A DNA stretch of 64,000 nucleotides from an uncultured Sulfurovum sp. (GCA_902727895.1 CACVAP010000093.1:42253-106252); one strand, 5' to 3'; counted from the first letter of the stretch, positions 1 through 14,160 are shown. The notes: a model not told the origin generated them from the sequence alone. Translations and numbers: made by a program.

Positions 1-849
1 TCGTGTTGAGTTAGAATCTACAATAGCCCCAATAATATTAGAAGGAACATCTTGATAGTTTGCTCTCAATTGCTTAGTATCTTTTGGTAGACAGTACCCA
101 CCATAACCAAAAGATGGATTATTATAATGATTTCCAATTCTTGGATCCAATCCAACACCTTCAATAATTTGTTTTGAATCCAAGCCATGTGACTGAGCAT
201 AAGAGTCTAACTCATTAAAGTAAGCCACTCTCATTGCCAAATAAGTATTTGAAAAAAGCTTTACAGCTTCTGCTTCTGTAGAGTTTGTAAGTAAAATATC
301 TATATTTTCTTTTAATGCACCTTCAGCTAAAAGATCTGCAAACTTTTGTGCTCGTTCACTTTTTTCTCCAACAATAATTCTACTTGGATGTAAATTATCA
401 TATAAGGCAGAGCCTTCTCTTAAGAACTCTGGTGAAAAAATAATATTTGTTGTCTTAAACATCTCATTTACAGATTTTGTATATCCTACAGGAACTGTTG
501 ATTTAATAATCATGGTTGCTTCTGGATTAATTTCTAAAACATCTTTTATGACTATTTCAACTAATCTCGTATTAAAATAATTCGTCTCAGGGTCATAATC
601 TGTAGGGGTAGAAATAATAATATACTCAGCATCCTTATATGCTTCTTCTTTATCTAATGTTGCTTTAAAATTTAAATCTTTATTTTGTAAATATTCATTT
701 ATTTCTTTATCTTCAATAGGTGAAACTTTATTATTAATCATTTCAACTTTTTCAGGAATAATATCTAAGGCAACCACTTCATTATTTTGTGCAAGAAGAA
801 CTCCATTTGAAAGCCCAACATACCCTGTTCCTGCTATTGCTATTTTCAT
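1..849 (-). CDS. ugd: UDP-glucose 6-dehydrogenase (partial, C-terminus beyond left edge)
   Basis: The enzyme oxidises UDP-glucose to UDP-glucuronate with NAD+ for surface polysaccharide precursors. The visible 283 codons start with a Rossmann motif GTGYVGLS near residue 7 and contain [25 protein letters not shown] and the catalytic-cysteine motif [10 protein letters not shown] near the left edge. It resembles the short (about 388-residue) Ugd class of E. coli, so roughly 100 residues should lie outside the window. ATG is at 847-849. It is the last visible gene of the minus-strand glycan locus, 55 bases downstream of galE, which suggests a shared UDP-glucose supply. Confidence in the family is high. 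Confidence 0.93.
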   Translation of the reverse strand, partial: MKIAIAGTGYVGLSNGVLLAQNNEVVALDIIPEKVEMINNKVSPIEDKEINEYLQNKDLNFKATLDKEEAYKDAEYIIISTPTDYDPETNYFNTRLVEIVIKDVLEINPEATMIIKSTVPVGYTKSVNEMFKTTNIIFSPEFLREGSALYDNLHPSRIIVGEKSERAQKFADLLAEGALKENIDILLTNSTEAEAVKLFSNTYLAMRVAYFNELDSYAQSHGLDSKQIIEGVGLDPRIGNHYNNPSFGYGGYCLPKDTKQLRANYQDVPSNIIGAIVDSNSTR

Positions 850-904
850 CTTAACTTAACTCCTAACTATAATTTATTATTAAAACTAATATTAATATAA
901 GAGT

Positions 905-1924
905 TTATCTAAATCCTGATGGATTATTACTTTGCCATTGCCAACCATCTGCACACATCTCTTCAATACCAAGCTTAGCTTCCCAATCTAAAACCTCTTT
1001 TGCATAAGAAGGATCTGCAAAACATGTAGCTATGTCCCCTGCTCTTCTTGAAGCAATTCGGTATGGTACTTCTTTTCCTGATGCTTTTTCAAATGCTGTT
1101 ACCATCTCTAACACAGAATAACCATTCCCAGTTCCAAGATTAATGGTCATTACTTCAGAAAAATTTTTAATACGATCTAACGCATTAACATGTCCTCTGG
1201 CTAAGTCAACAACATGAATATAGTCTCTAACACCTGTTCCATCTTTAGTATCATAATCATCACCAAAAACAGATAGATACTCTCTCTTACCTACAGCTGT
1301 TTGAGCAATAAATGGCATCAAATTATTGGGGATACCATTTGGATCCTCTCCAATAGTTCCAGAAGCATGTGCCCCTACAGGATTAAAATAACGTAATAAG
1401 ACTATCTTCCACTCATTATCTGAAACATAAACATCTCGTAAAATCTCTTCTACCATCAGTTTAGAACGTCCATAGGGATTGGTAGCAGAAAGAGGGAAGT
1501 TTTCTAAAATAGGGGTAGTATGAGGATCCCCATAAACTGTTGCAGATGAAGAAAATATAATAGATTTACAATTATATTCTGCCATTACTTCACAAAGAAC
1601 AGCTGAACCATTAACATTATTATCATAATATTTCAAAGGTAGTTCAACTGATTCACCCACAGCTTTAAGTCCAGCAAAATGAATCACAGCTTCTATTGTG
1701 TGTTGCTCAAAAACAGACCTTAAGTCATCTCTATTTCGGATATCACCTTCTACAACTTCTATCTCTTGATTAACAATTTTTTCTACCCGTCGAATACTCT
1801 CTATTGATGCATTACAAAAATTATCAAAAACAACTACTTCATACCCTGCCTCAATTAATAAGACAACCGTATGACTTCCAATATATCCAGCACCACCTGT
1901 TACTAAAACTTTACGACTCGGCAT
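905..1924 (-). CDS. galE: UDP-glucose 4-epimerase
   Basis: An extended short-chain dehydrogenase that interconverts UDP-glucose and UDP-galactose, and in Gne-type enzymes the N-acetylated forms. At 339 residues it is typical for GalE. Visible are the NAD-binding GGAGYIGSH near residue 10, the catalytic serine region SSSATVYGDP and the YGRSK (YxxxK) motif. In Campylobacter the equivalent gene next to pgl supplies UDP-GalNAc, so this copy may have that role; the sequence alone does not tell GalE from Gne. It lies in the same direction as kdsD upstream and ugd downstream. Confidence 0.92.
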   Translation of the reverse strand: MPSRKVLVTGGAGYIGSHTVVLLIEAGYEVVVFDNFCNASIESIRRVEKIVNQEIEVVEGDIRNRDDLRSVFEQHTIEAVIHFAGLKAVGESVELPLKYYDNNVNGSAVLCEVMAEYNCKSIIFSSSATVYGDPHTTPILENFPLSATNPYGRSKLMVEEILRDVYVSDNEWKIVLLRYFNPVGAHASGTIGEDPNGIPNNLMPFIAQTAVGKREYLSVFGDDYDTKDGTGVRDYIHVVDLARGHVNALDRIKNFSEVMTINLGTGNGYSVLEMVTAFEKASGKEVPYRIASRRAGDIATCFADPSYAKEVLDWEAKLGIEEMCADGWQWQSNNPSGFR

Positions 1925-1961
1925 TTAGTGCCTCCCTGTATTGAATTTTAATTCTTACCAT

Positions 1962-2906
1962 CTAAACTCCTATGTCATAAATTTGTACAATACCAACTAA
2001 AACTTCTTCTTCTGTAACCAATAAAGAATTCACTTTCACTTCAGTCATTAGCTTTTGTGCCATGGTTAGCTTAGTTTGACTTTCAATAGTCCGTGGACTC
2101 CTTGTCATCAAATCATGAGCTTTTAACTGAAAAAAATCATCTTGCGAAGTTTCCATCGCACGACGAATATCTCCATCGGTCACAATACCTTCAATTTCAT
2201 TATTATTCATAACAACAACTAAACCCAATCTTCCCGAAGATATTTCTTGAATTATAGTTTGAATACTTGAATCTAACTCTACCAAAGGCAAATTTTCTTT
2301 TTTCATTACATCTGAAACTCTTGTTAGTAGTCGTCTACCTAAAGAACCTCCGGGATGGAACTGTGCGAAGTCTGTGTCTTTAAAGTTTCTTTCTTCCATC
2401 AAAGTAACTGCCAAGGCATCACCCATTACCAATGTTGCTGTCGTTGAAGAAGTGGGTGCTAATTGTAAAGGGCAAGCCTCTTTTTCAACAGAAACATTCA
2501 AATGATAATCTGTATTTTTAGCCAATGTCGAAGAAGGATTACCACTCATCGCAACACTCTTGTTTCCTCTTTCTTTTAGAAAAGGAATCAAACGTAATAC
2601 TTCATCCGTCTCACCAGAATTTGAAATAAGAAGTACCATATCATCAGGTTCTATCATCCCTAAGTCACCATGGTACGCTTCTCCAGGATGTAGAAAAAAA
2701 GATGGTGTCCCAGTACTTGCCATGGTAGCAGCGATTTTTTTACCTATAATTCCTGACTTCCCCATACCTGAGATTATCAACTTTCCCTTACAACACAAAA
2801 TTTCTTGAACTGCTTTTTCAAAAGTAGTATCTAAATTTACAGCTAAACTAGTAATTGCCTCAGCTTCTATTTTAAAAACCTCTTTTGCACGCTTTAAAAT
2901 ATTCAT
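1962..2906 (-). CDS. kdsD: D-arabinose 5-phosphate isomerase, KdsD/KpsF family
   Basis: It interconverts ribulose 5-phosphate and arabinose 5-phosphate, the first step to Kdo for LPS or capsule. The N-terminal SIS domain (about 30-190) has the ISGMGKSGIIGKKIAATMASTGTPS segment, given here in part, and a FFLHPGEAYHGDLG segment. Two CBS repeats follow (about 200-314), the usual KdsD/KpsF layout. Its start directly abuts the stop of pglF (2907), which shows tight co-transcription in the glycan locus. A KpsF-type capsule-specific role is equally possible, since the locus makes surface sugars. Confidence 0.9.
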   Translation of the reverse strand: MNILKRAKEVFKIEAEAITSLAVNLDTTFEKAVQEILCCKGKLIISGMGKSGIIGKKIAATMASTGTPSFFLHPGEAYHGDLGMIEPDDMVLLISNSGETDEVLRLIPFLKERGNKSVAMSGNPSSTLAKNTDYHLNVSVEKEACPLQLAPTSSTTATLVMGDALAVTLMEERNFKDTDFAQFHPGGSLGRRLLTRVSDVMKKENLPLVELDSSIQTIIQEISSGRLGLVVVMNNNEIEGIVTDGDIRRAMETSQDDFFQLKAHDLMTRSPRTIESQTKLTMAQKLMTEVKVNSLLVTEEEVLVGIVQIYDIGV

Positions 2907-6174
<3,268 letters not shown>

Positions 6175-6185
<11 letters not shown>

Positions 6186-6789
6186 TTTTACTACCTTTAA
6201 ACTTTTCCATAGTCACAAATGTAGCAGATGAAACTCCACTTCTTTTTAATACCTTAAAAAAAGTCATCCATAATATTTTCATATCTAATAAAAAGGATTG
6301 ATTCTCAACATACCAAACATCATAATTGAATTTCTCTTCCCAAGAAATAGCATTACGTCCATTAACTTGAGCCCAACCTGAAATACCAGGTTTTGTATGA
6401 TGTCTTGTCTTTTGCTTTTCATTATAAAGAACTAAATATTCAACTAAAAGTGGTCGAGGACCTATAAAGCTCATTTCTCCCTTAAGTACATTAAATAGTT
6501 GAGGCAATTCATCTAAACTAGTTTTTCTAATAAATTTACCTATACCTTTTAATCGTTTATCATCACTTAATAAAATTCCATTCTTATCCATCTCATTACT
6601 CATAGTTCTAAACTTATAAATAATAAATAACTTTTCTTTTAGCCCTGGTCTTAGTTGTTTAAAAAAAATGGGTTTTCCTATTTTAATATAAACTAATAAA
6701 GCTGTTATTAATATAAGTGGAAAAAATAAAATAATTAAAATTAGTGCTAGTACTTTATCAAGTAATGGTTTCATTATATAAATGTACAT
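6175..6789 (-). CDS. pglC: undecaprenyl-phosphate diNAcBac-1-phosphate transferase PglC
   Basis: Moves a sugar-1-phosphate from the UDP-sugar to undecaprenyl phosphate, starting the lipid-linked glycan. It is a small monotopic phosphoglycosyl transferase. A re-entrant hydrophobic segment occupies about residues 8-30, followed by [15 protein letters not shown], the catalytic SLDELPQ (Asp-Glu) and [27 protein letters not shown]. It matches Campylobacter jejuni PglC along its length. The reading frame is also open from a TTG at 6792, but the ATG at 6789 gives the same N-terminal length as PglC. The gene starts eight bases after pglB ends. Confidence 0.94.
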
Positions 6790-6797
6790 CAATAAAT

Positions 6798-8924
6798 CTA
6801 TTTAACTTTATATATTTTACTATATGCCGATGAAACAACCAATTCAAATAAGTTTTTATCATAATTCCCCAACATAAACATTTGAACATAAGTAGAATTA
6901 TACGTTTTTTTATCCATAATAATAATTTTATTATAACTTTCTAAATTGACAATACACAACTGTCCATCTAAATGCATTAATGATGTTTTCACTTTAGGGT
7001 CAGCATTCTTTCCTAACTTAACTTGATCAAAACGATAAACCTTTTGTACTTCTTTACCCAATTTAATAGTTCCTTTTGAAGAGTCAAAAACAATACCATT
7101 TTGAAAGACAACTTGAGCACCATCTTGCTTTACAGCAACCGTAGGATAAAAAATGATATTTCTTTCTTTTTTTCCAGTTTTCAAATTGAGATTACCAAAA
7201 ACTCCAACAGTTGGAAAAATATTTAACATACGAAAAGGCAGATATAAATAAACATCTCGTGTCTTTTTAGGTAATTTATATTCTGCTTTCTTTAAAGAAC
7301 TTAATAAAGTCTTTGGATTTCTATCTTTAAAGATTGTATCAGCTACCATAGCGTAGTTTGAATCAACATAAGTTTCAATTGCTAACTTACTTAAGTTCGC
7401 TACTTGTTGAGGAGAAGTTGAAAAAAGTAATTTAGATATAATATAATTATCATGTGTATGTTTACCTCCATCAATAAGTGTTGATGTATTAGAATAATAA
7501 GTTATAGGATATCCGTAATCCCACCATCCAAGTGTATAATCTTTTCTTTTAGAGACTTTACTTAGCTGTACCAAGTCAGCAACTTCAACTTTATTTAGTA
7601 CAGTAGGTACTTTATAGCTCACAACATGCATAATGTTAGGGTAAAGCATTGTGATTGTTGCTATTACTACAAATGTATAATTTAATATTTTATTTTCTTT
7701 AAATAGTAACTTTCCAATAAAAAAAGAGAGATAAACAAAAGAAAGTGCCGCCACAGGTACAGCATAAACAGTAAATCTAAGACCTCCAACTAAAGAAAAT
7801 AGACCTATTCCAATCAATGGTAATGCAACAATAAACTGCTTATGTCTAAATACTAATAATATATATCCCATAAGACTTAGAATAACTCCCCATTGAGAAC
7901 CAGAGATTCGATTTGCCATTGTTTCAAAAGGAATAGTCCCTGCCTCTCTTACAGTTTGTATAACTTGGTAAAATTGCAAAGATCCTGCATCTAATCCTCT
8001 ATCAGAGTAGGAAAATACTTTAGCAATAATCACAGAAAAAATATTTCCAAAAAACAAGAAAGCTATAAATACTAATATAGATATAAGCATCAGTTGATTT
8101 TCTTTTAGTTCTAATTTAATTAACAAAATAGAAGCTATTATAATTAATATAACCCTCCATTCCAATGGAATGATTGTCATGAGTGAAATACTTAATAAAA
8201 TAATAGAAATATAGAGAGATATCGAATTCTCTTTAAAGCTAACTGTTTCAATCGTTTTAATCCAACCCATATATTCAAATAACATATACAAAGCGAATAA
8301 CACAAACAATGCATAAATAATCAAAAAACCTTGGGAATAGAAGAAAGGATAGATAAGAACAAGAAATGTTGAAAACAAAATACTTGTAATATTTTTACGA
8401 TAAATAATATTCATAAAACTGTAAAAAATAGTAAACATCAAAAATACAGAAAACATATCAGTATCATAATAACCAACCATCGTTCGATTATAGTAACTCC
8501 ATGCAATAGAGCCAAGTAGTGCTGCTAAAAACCCAAGTGAAGTATTACCCAAGAGACGACCAGTTAAAATTATAGGAATAACAATTAAAGAAGAAATAAT
8601 AGCTGATAAATACAAAATAATTGTCTCTAAAGAAAATGCTGTAATCTTAGTAATATATGCAGTAACGATAGATAAACCAATATTTAGTGTATTAGCTCTC
8701 TGAATATCTTGAGGTGCTACTCCATTGATTATATCTCTTGCTCCATAAGCAAAACGATACCCATCATTAGTATTAATCATTAATTGCCCATTATGGTACA
8801 TTGACAAAGTATCTGAAAAGTGTATTGGCCAATACATTCGTACACTCATACTAAATATATATGCTACAACTATAAACAGTAATAACAATCCTAAGTTTCG
8901 CTCTAAAATACTATTTTCTTTCAT
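6798..8924 (-). CDS. pglB: bacterial oligosaccharyltransferase PglB (STT3 family)
   Basis: Transfers the lipid-linked glycan to Asn in periplasmic proteins. It has 708 residues: about 13 membrane segments in the first 430, then a periplasmic domain. Key residues are in place: metal-site Asp 54 (TNDGYRF), the GYYDTDM motif (D154, D156), TVRE at 324-327 matching the TIxE motif, R339 matching the arginine that in Campylobacter reads the acidic -2 residue of D/E-X-N-X-S/T, and WWDYG at 467-471. The C-terminal [15 protein letters not shown] matches C. jejuni PglB. Its start shares one base with the pglA stop. Assignment is very strong. Confidence 0.97.
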   Translation of the reverse strand: MKENSILERNLGLLLLFIVVAYIFSMSVRMYWPIHFSDTLSMYHNGQLMINTNDGYRFAYGARDIINGVAPQDIQRANTLNIGLSIVTAYITKITAFSLETIILYLSAIISSLIVIPIILTGRLLGNTSLGFLAALLGSIAWSYYNRTMVGYYDTDMFSVFLMFTIFYSFMNIIYRKNITSILFSTFLVLIYPFFYSQGFLIIYALFVLFALYMLFEYMGWIKTIETVSFKENSISLYISIILLSISLMTIIPLEWRVILIIIASILLIKLELKENQLMLISILVFIAFLFFGNIFSVIIAKVFSYSDRGLDAGSLQFYQVIQTVREAGTIPFETMANRISGSQWGVILSLMGYILLVFRHKQFIVALPLIGIGLFSLVGGLRFTVYAVPVAALSFVYLSFFIGKLLFKENKILNYTFVVIATITMLYPNIMHVVSYKVPTVLNKVEVADLVQLSKVSKRKDYTLGWWDYGYPITYYSNTSTLIDGGKHTHDNYIISKLLFSTSPQQVANLSKLAIETYVDSNYAMVADTIFKDRNPKTLLSSLKKAEYKLPKKTRDVYLYLPFRMLNIFPTVGVFGNLNLKTGKKERNIIFYPTVAVKQDGAQVVFQNGIVFDSSKGTIKLGKEVQKVYRFDQVKLGKNADPKVKTSLMHLDGQLCIVNLESYNKIIIMDKKTYNSTYVQMFMLGNYDKNLFELVVSSAYSKIYKVK

Positions 8925-10072
8925 TATTTTCTCTTTTCTTTCAATTCTATATATAACTCAACATACTGTTTTACAACTTCATTAACATCAAACTCTTTAG
9001 TCACCAATATTCTACCATTTTCACCCATAACTTTTCGTTTATCTGTTTCGTTTATTAAAATTTCTATTTTATTTGATAAAGCTTGACTATTTTTAATCGA
9101 AACTAAAAAACCATTATATCCATCGATAACTACTTCTCTACATCCAACGGTATTAGTAGTAACAATTGGTTTTGCCATAGAAGCAGCTTCTAATAGAGTA
9201 CGAGGAACACCTTCTCTATAACTTGGTAAAACATAAATATCCGACATACCCGTAAGTTCTAAGATATCATCTCTATGCCCTAACCAAAGGACATACCCCC
9301 TCTTTAAAAATACTTTATCTACCGAGCTTGGATTTCCATCATCTGTATCACCAACTAAAACAAATTGTACCTTTTCATATTTTGACAATAATCTAGCAGC
9401 TTCATAAAATTCACCAACCCCCTTATGCCAAATAGCACGGGCTACCATTAGAACTACTATCTTATTCTCTATATCTAATTCTTTTTTTAGAGTATCTATT
9501 TTCTCTTCCGAGACGTTATCAGGACTAAACTCATCGCTATCAATCCCAACACTTTTTATTATTTTAATTTTAAGGGAAGAGATAATTCCTTTACTCTCCA
9601 AATATTTAGGATCATCAGAATTAACAAATATAACCCTATCTGAAAGTATAAAAACTAACTTATATAGCTTTTCAATCAATATACGTACAACTATATTTTT
9701 AAATGTATTTTCAATATAAAAAGAACCTAGTCCTTCAACCAAATTAATAATTGTTGGAACTTTAGCCATTTTCCCAGCAAATGTTCCATAAATATTTGGT
9801 TTAGCCGTAAAAGTATGTAATATATCTAACTTTAAAGTTTTAATAGCTCTGTAAATATTATAAATCGTTTTCAACTCTTTTAAAGGATTTAAACTTGAAC
9901 GCTGAATCTTATACTCTATAGCTTCTATTCCATAGAACGCAAATAAATCAAACTTATCCCCTCGTGGACAAATCACATAAACAGTATGTCCCTCTTCTAG
10001 CATTTTTTTCATAATAGGAAGACGAAATAAATAGAGGTTTAAATCAAGATGTGAAAGGAATGCTATTCTCAT
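8924..10072 (-). CDS. pglA: PglA-like GT4 glycosyltransferase
   Basis: Adds the second sugar (an alpha-1,3-HexNAc in Campylobacter) to undecaprenyl-PP-diNAcBac. It is a 382-residue GT-B fold protein. MRIAFLSHLDLNLYLFRLPI, RSSLNPLKELK, LVEGLGSFYI, VLMVARAIWHKGVGEFYEA and YVLPSYREGVPRTLLEAASM resemble C. jejuni PglA closely. A GGAG Shine-Dalgarno precedes the ATG at 10072. It shares one base with pglB downstream, fixing it as part of the pgl unit. Sugar specificity cannot be read from sequence. Confidence 0.9.
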   Translation of the reverse strand: MRIAFLSHLDLNLYLFRLPIMKKMLEEGHTVYVICPRGDKFDLFAFYGIEAIEYKIQRSSLNPLKELKTIYNIYRAIKTLKLDILHTFTAKPNIYGTFAGKMAKVPTIINLVEGLGSFYIENTFKNIVVRILIEKLYKLVFILSDRVIFVNSDDPKYLESKGIISSLKIKIIKSVGIDSDEFSPDNVSEEKIDTLKKELDIENKIVVLMVARAIWHKGVGEFYEAARLLSKYEKVQFVLVGDTDDGNPSSVDKVFLKRGYVLWLGHRDDILELTGMSDIYVLPSYREGVPRTLLEAASMAKPIVTTNTVGCREVVIDGYNGFLVSIKNSQALSNKIEILINETDKRKVMGENGRILVTKEFDVNEVVKQYVELYIELKEKRK

Positions 10073-10127
10073 ATTTTCTCCAATAAAAGCTTGTTAATTA
10101 ATAAAACTATATTTTTCTAATTAAAGT

Positions 10128-10838
10128 TTATATGTATGTTACATAACCTAGCTTTGCCATTCCTGTTAAATATTTAGAATGTCTTTTAGGCGTTAAACTA
10201 AATGATTTAAGAATCCTTGATACTTCATCTTTCATATATATTGGGAATTTTATCTCCATAATATATTCATTATATATGACTTCATTATAATGCTTAATTG
10301 GAAAGTTTAATGATATATTACGAAAATTAATTTTTTTATCTATAGTCACTCTAAGTCTATCAGTCTTATGTTCATTAGATATAAATATATCACTTTCATA
10401 ATATTCACGCCTATAATTAACAAATAATATTGGTATATAATATTCATTTAACAAATTATTAAATTGGTAATTTTTATGAAAATAATTAAATACTTTTTTA
10501 TTAATTTCATCAATATTATATTCTAAAATTTTTCTCTTAGATAAATTTTTTATACTATATTTATCTTTGCTACCTAGTCGTCCTACTCTTTTCTTTATTT
10601 CTAAAAAAACATTATTATCTATGTCATCATACCATCGTAATCTTACTTTATGCCTATCCGATATTCCTGAAAGATTATCTTTTACACATTGAAAGTCAAT
10701 TGTATCAAAGTATAAACTATTAACATCTCTATCAGGATATGGTTTAAATGCATTAATAGATTTTAAAAATCGAAATGATTCAAGTAATTCATATTCACTT
10801 AATACAAACTTTATTTCATATCTATACTCTTCATTCAT
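10128..10838 (-). CDS. VTC-domain protein (polyphosphate-polymerase fold)
   Basis: A 236-residue protein made up of a VTC domain. It has EYRYEIKFVLS at the start, VNSLYFDTIDF, RHKVRLRWYDD, VFLEIKKRVG and the terminal KRHSKYLTGMAKLGY, the usual basic and acidic residues lining a triphosphate tunnel. The eukaryotic VTC family makes polyphosphate from ATP; the bacterial versions next to CotH and DUF4956 genes are less understood. It overlaps the CotH-like gene upstream by four bases and is followed by pglA. Family assignment is strong, function uncertain. Confidence 0.85.
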   Translation of the reverse strand: MNEEYRYEIKFVLSEYELLESFRFLKSINAFKPYPDRDVNSLYFDTIDFQCVKDNLSGISDRHKVRLRWYDDIDNNVFLEIKKRVGRLGSKDKYSIKNLSKRKILEYNIDEINKKVFNYFHKNYQFNNLLNEYYIPILFVNYRREYYESDIFISNEHKTDRLRVTIDKKINFRNISLNFPIKHYNEVIYNEYIMEIKFPIYMKDEVSRILKSFSLTPKRHSKYLTGMAKLGYVTYI

Positions 10839-13402
10839 TTTTTCATAATCCCACTTTGATACATTTTTTTAACATCTAACTTTTTTTCTTTTGGTTTATA
10901 TCCATTAATTCTCATATGTGTATTTTCTTGCCTAAAATATCTATTCTCTTCTTTATCAATTGTAACCTCTTCAAGTTCTAATTTTGGTAAATCATAAAAT
11001 GGTTTTTTAATATATGTCATAAATGCGTTCATCATATAATTTGAAATATATATATTCTTACCCACTGTTATACTACCATCCTTTGAAGCTACAGCAATAC
11101 CAATATTATTGATAAATAAATTTACTAAAGTTAAACTACTTGCTTCCCCTGAAGAGATAGCTTTATCTTTGATATCAGTAAAAGTAGAGTTTTCAATCCT
11201 CACTCTACTTCCTGAAAAGTCAACAGCATCACCAGTAATATTTGAAAAAAAGGAATTATTAATACTACCCTTAGAGAAATCACTATCAAATCCATCTGAT
11301 ATACTTTTTATAATACTAATATTCTCTAAAACGAAATCTGAATGTACTATATTTAACGAATCTTCAGCAATAGAGTTTCTAAATTCACTATTTTTTATTT
11401 CAAGACTTGACTTATAAAATGTCACAGCACCTGTAAGATTTAATAACCCATCCGTTAACGCTTTAGTATCTTGTATAAGTACATTATTAAAAATTGACTT
11501 TCGAGTAGCATTTAATATATATATTCCTTTCCACCTATTAGTAAGTCCTTTAAAAATAATATTAGATTCCTTAGAACCCTCTGCTTGAATAGCTCCCTTA
11601 ACAATTAAATAACTATTTTCATGAAAGTTTAAAACTGTTCCTTCTTCAACCTCTAAATCTCCATCAATAATTAAAGGTTTACTTATTGTCCAATTCCCTT
11701 TTTTTATTTTCCAACCATTATTAACCTTTAAAATATATTCAATTTCATCCAATACACTATTATGTTGAAGAGGGTTATAAAGTTTTTTTGTTAAATGAGT
11801 ATAATCCACTTTAAATATCCGTTGATATCCATATACATTTGTTGTTACTGTAATGTTATTATCATAAATACCTTTTAAGTCTGTTTGTATGACTAAAGGA
11901 TTATAACTCTTTTTATTTTTAAAACCTCTAATTGTTTTAGAACTAAAAGATTGGATTTGATTTTTACCAAGAGAAATACTAGTCAAATTAACATCAATCG
12001 GTAATAAATTATATATATGAATATTTCCATCATCAAAATGTCGTGCATAAATATGACTTGGTAGGTGTATAGCATGTTTCTTTGTAAAGTTTTCGTTACT
12101 TATATCACTTTCATTCTCACTAAGATATATAGAAAAATTATTTTTTAATTTTTCTATATTATTATCTAATACAGTTGTATTAATTTTTTCATCTAAGGGA
12201 AAATATTCTTGCCATTGATCCATTATTTTTTGAGATTTCTCTAAAGAACGAGAAATAGTATTTATATTTTTATCAAAATTTACATTAAAATCTTTATTTC
12301 TAAGAACTTGTTCATAAATATTAGGTAAATGCATAGCTTTATCTATTTTTGAAAATGCTGCTTGATCAGTTGTTATGGGATAAAGACTTAATGTATAAGG
12401 ATTAAAATAATACCTTGAGTTTGAAGGATATAAAACATGTGTAGTATTCCAAGCTAAAGCAAGTAACATTGACTTTGTAAAACTATCTATATCATATAGG
12501 TTGTTATTTGTTTTTAAGTGTTCCTTCCCTATATAACTAAACCACCTTCTATATAAATTATTAGATAAATATTTATTTGCTCCATATATTTTTATATTTA
12601 ACTTAGCATCAGATAAACGATAACGACTATATTTATTTTCCACCGTATAATTATAAAACCAAGCATCTTCATTTGAAAATTTAACAATAAGTGATTCTTT
12701 AAAGCCCTGCTTTTCTAATAACTCTTTTGACATATGTTCTTCAACATTCATGATACCCCAATCTTCACCATTAACAAAAAGGTGTACTAGGTTATGCGTC
12801 GATGATAAATTATTCATCTCTTGTTGAAGTTCTTGAAAAGTTTGATCAAAAGGATACTGTCTAGCTTCTAATTTATGTAAGGAAAAAGTCTTAAATCCAA
12901 ATATAGTTTTATTACCTTTTAGTTTTATCCTAAAACTCATTTTCTTTAAACTTCTCCAGTGAGGATATAAATCTCCTTTTAAACGTATTTTTGCGTTTAT
13001 TCGTTCTCCATTAAAGTGTACTTTACATTTAACCTCTGTAAAATTCTTACCAATATCATTTTTAACTGCTAAATTTCTATCCTCAATAATCTTACGATAT
13101 TCTTTGAACTTTATATTTAAGTGAATTCTTTTTATAGAAGCACTATTTTCTACTCCATAGAACATATTCGAAATAATATTTGGTATCTTTTTAATAACTT
13201 TAATACTACTATTAATATCCTTTACATTTCCTCCAAGCAAATTATCTAATGATGAAAATCCAGTATCATATGTCAAGATTTTATCATATACTCCAAAAGC
13301 CAAATATTTATAATACTTATAATTCCATGGTATAACCATAATTAAAAAGAAAATTACAAGAATAAATAGATAAGATTTACGCTTCTTACTATAAATAATC
13401 AT
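10835..13402 (-). CDS. CotH-kinase family protein fused to a parallel beta-helix domain
   Basis: An 855-residue protein with one N-terminal membrane segment (about 9-27), so it is probably anchored with the rest outside the cytoplasm. A CotH-like kinase domain (about 90-400) contains RLKGDLYPHW, FSLHKLEARQYPFDQTF, LFVNGEDWGIMNVEEH and YPITTDQAAFS. After a linker, residues about 560-800 show short repeats (NNVLIQD, IKNSEFRNS, LENISIIKS, INNSFFSNI, IENSTFTDI) typical of a right-handed beta-helix. CotH proteins phosphorylate spore-coat protein in Bacillus; the substrate here is unknown. It lies between VTC and DUF4956 genes, a combination that recurs in bacteria. Confidence 0.85.
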   Translation of the reverse strand: MIIYSKKRKSYLFILVIFFLIMVIPWNYKYYKYLAFGVYDKILTYDTGFSSLDNLLGGNVKDINSSIKVIKKIPNIISNMFYGVENSASIKRIHLNIKFKEYRKIIEDRNLAVKNDIGKNFTEVKCKVHFNGERINAKIRLKGDLYPHWRSLKKMSFRIKLKGNKTIFGFKTFSLHKLEARQYPFDQTFQELQQEMNNLSSTHNLVHLFVNGEDWGIMNVEEHMSKELLEKQGFKESLIVKFSNEDAWFYNYTVENKYSRYRLSDAKLNIKIYGANKYLSNNLYRRWFSYIGKEHLKTNNNLYDIDSFTKSMLLALAWNTTHVLYPSNSRYYFNPYTLSLYPITTDQAAFSKIDKAMHLPNIYEQVLRNKDFNVNFDKNINTISRSLEKSQKIMDQWQEYFPLDEKINTTVLDNNIEKLKNNFSIYLSENESDISNENFTKKHAIHLPSHIYARHFDDGNIHIYNLLPIDVNLTSISLGKNQIQSFSSKTIRGFKNKKSYNPLVIQTDLKGIYDNNITVTTNVYGYQRIFKVDYTHLTKKLYNPLQHNSVLDEIEYILKVNNGWKIKKGNWTISKPLIIDGDLEVEEGTVLNFHENSYLIVKGAIQAEGSKESNIIFKGLTNRWKGIYILNATRKSIFNNVLIQDTKALTDGLLNLTGAVTFYKSSLEIKNSEFRNSIAEDSLNIVHSDFVLENISIIKSISDGFDSDFSKGSINNSFFSNITGDAVDFSGSRVRIENSTFTDIKDKAISSGEASSLTLVNLFINNIGIAVASKDGSITVGKNIYISNYMMNAFMTYIKKPFYDLPKLELEEVTIDKEENRYFRQENTHMRINGYKPKEKKLDVKKMYQSGIMKK

Positions 13403-13414
13403 CTATTATGATGT

Positions 13415-14098
13415 CTACCAGTTTGTTTTTGCTTCAAAAAATGTTACATTTAAATCTTCATCTTTTGATTGTAGCTTTACTAATAGATCATCTAATTTCG
13501 TATCAAATATAAGGTTTATTACTAGTACTGCTGTATTCATATTTTTATTACTATCTAAGCGTATTAGTTTTATAGAGTCAGTATATTCACTAACAATTGT
13601 AATCAATGATTCAAACCTTACGTCACTATTTTTCCAATCAATGACAAGATTATATTCATTTGTTTTAACACTCTTTTTATTAAAAGATAAAGTTAAATAA
13701 ATTATTGCTAATATACTAGATACAATAACTGTAGTTTCAAGTACATATCCTGCTCCATAACCAAGACCTATAGCAATTATTAAGAAAAGGTATACTAACT
13801 CTTCTGGTTCTTTTATCGGTGTACGAAACCTCACAATTGAAAGTGCTCCAACTAATCCCAAGGAAAGAGCCAAAGATGACTTAACAATAACAATAACTAA
13901 AAATATGACACCAGCTAAAATAGGCATAATAGATGCTATATGTATCTTACCAGTAAGTGAATACGAGTATCTTACATAAAAAATTTTAATAATAAATGCC
14001 ATAATCATGCACATAGCAAAATTAAACATTATTTCAATGATACTTAACTGAGCAAAACCACTACTTGTTAACTCTTGTAACTTTAATATTTCTTCCAC
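13415..14098 (-). CDS. DUF4956 membrane protein
   Basis: A 227-residue protein with about four membrane segments (from residue 23, ending near 138) and a soluble C-terminal domain of about 90 residues. The conserved core LGLVGALSIVRFRTPIKEPEELVYLFLIIAIGLG (quoted in pieces: ALSIVRFRTPIKEPEELVY) is the DUF4956 signature. The start is GTG at 14096-14098, with GGAG seven bases upstream. Function is not established; its place beside VTC and CotH genes suggests the three work together. It also resembles the membrane part of MgtC-type proteins only loosely. Confidence 0.85.
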   Translation of the reverse strand: MEEILKLQELTSSGFAQLSIIEIMFNFAMCMIMAFIIKIFYVRYSYSLTGKIHIASIMPILAGVIFLVIVIVKSSLALSLGLVGALSIVRFRTPIKEPEELVYLFLIIAIGLGYGAGYVLETTVIVSSILAIIYLTLSFNKKSVKTNEYNLVIDWKNSDVRFESLITIVSEYTDSIKLIRLDSNKNMNTAVLVINLIFDTKLDDLLVKLQSKDEDLNVTFFEAKTNW

Positions 14099-14140
14099 TA
14101 CTTGACTCCACCCAATTATTAATTAATAGGGAAAATTATA

Positions 14141-14160
14141 ACTAAACTTAACTAAACTTA
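14141..14160. repeat. 10-bp perfect tandem duplication at a gene end
   Basis: The unit actaaactta occurs twice in a row just before and into the stop codon of the GT2 gene (14158-14160). Probably a slippage product; no function is apparent. Confidence 0.5.
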
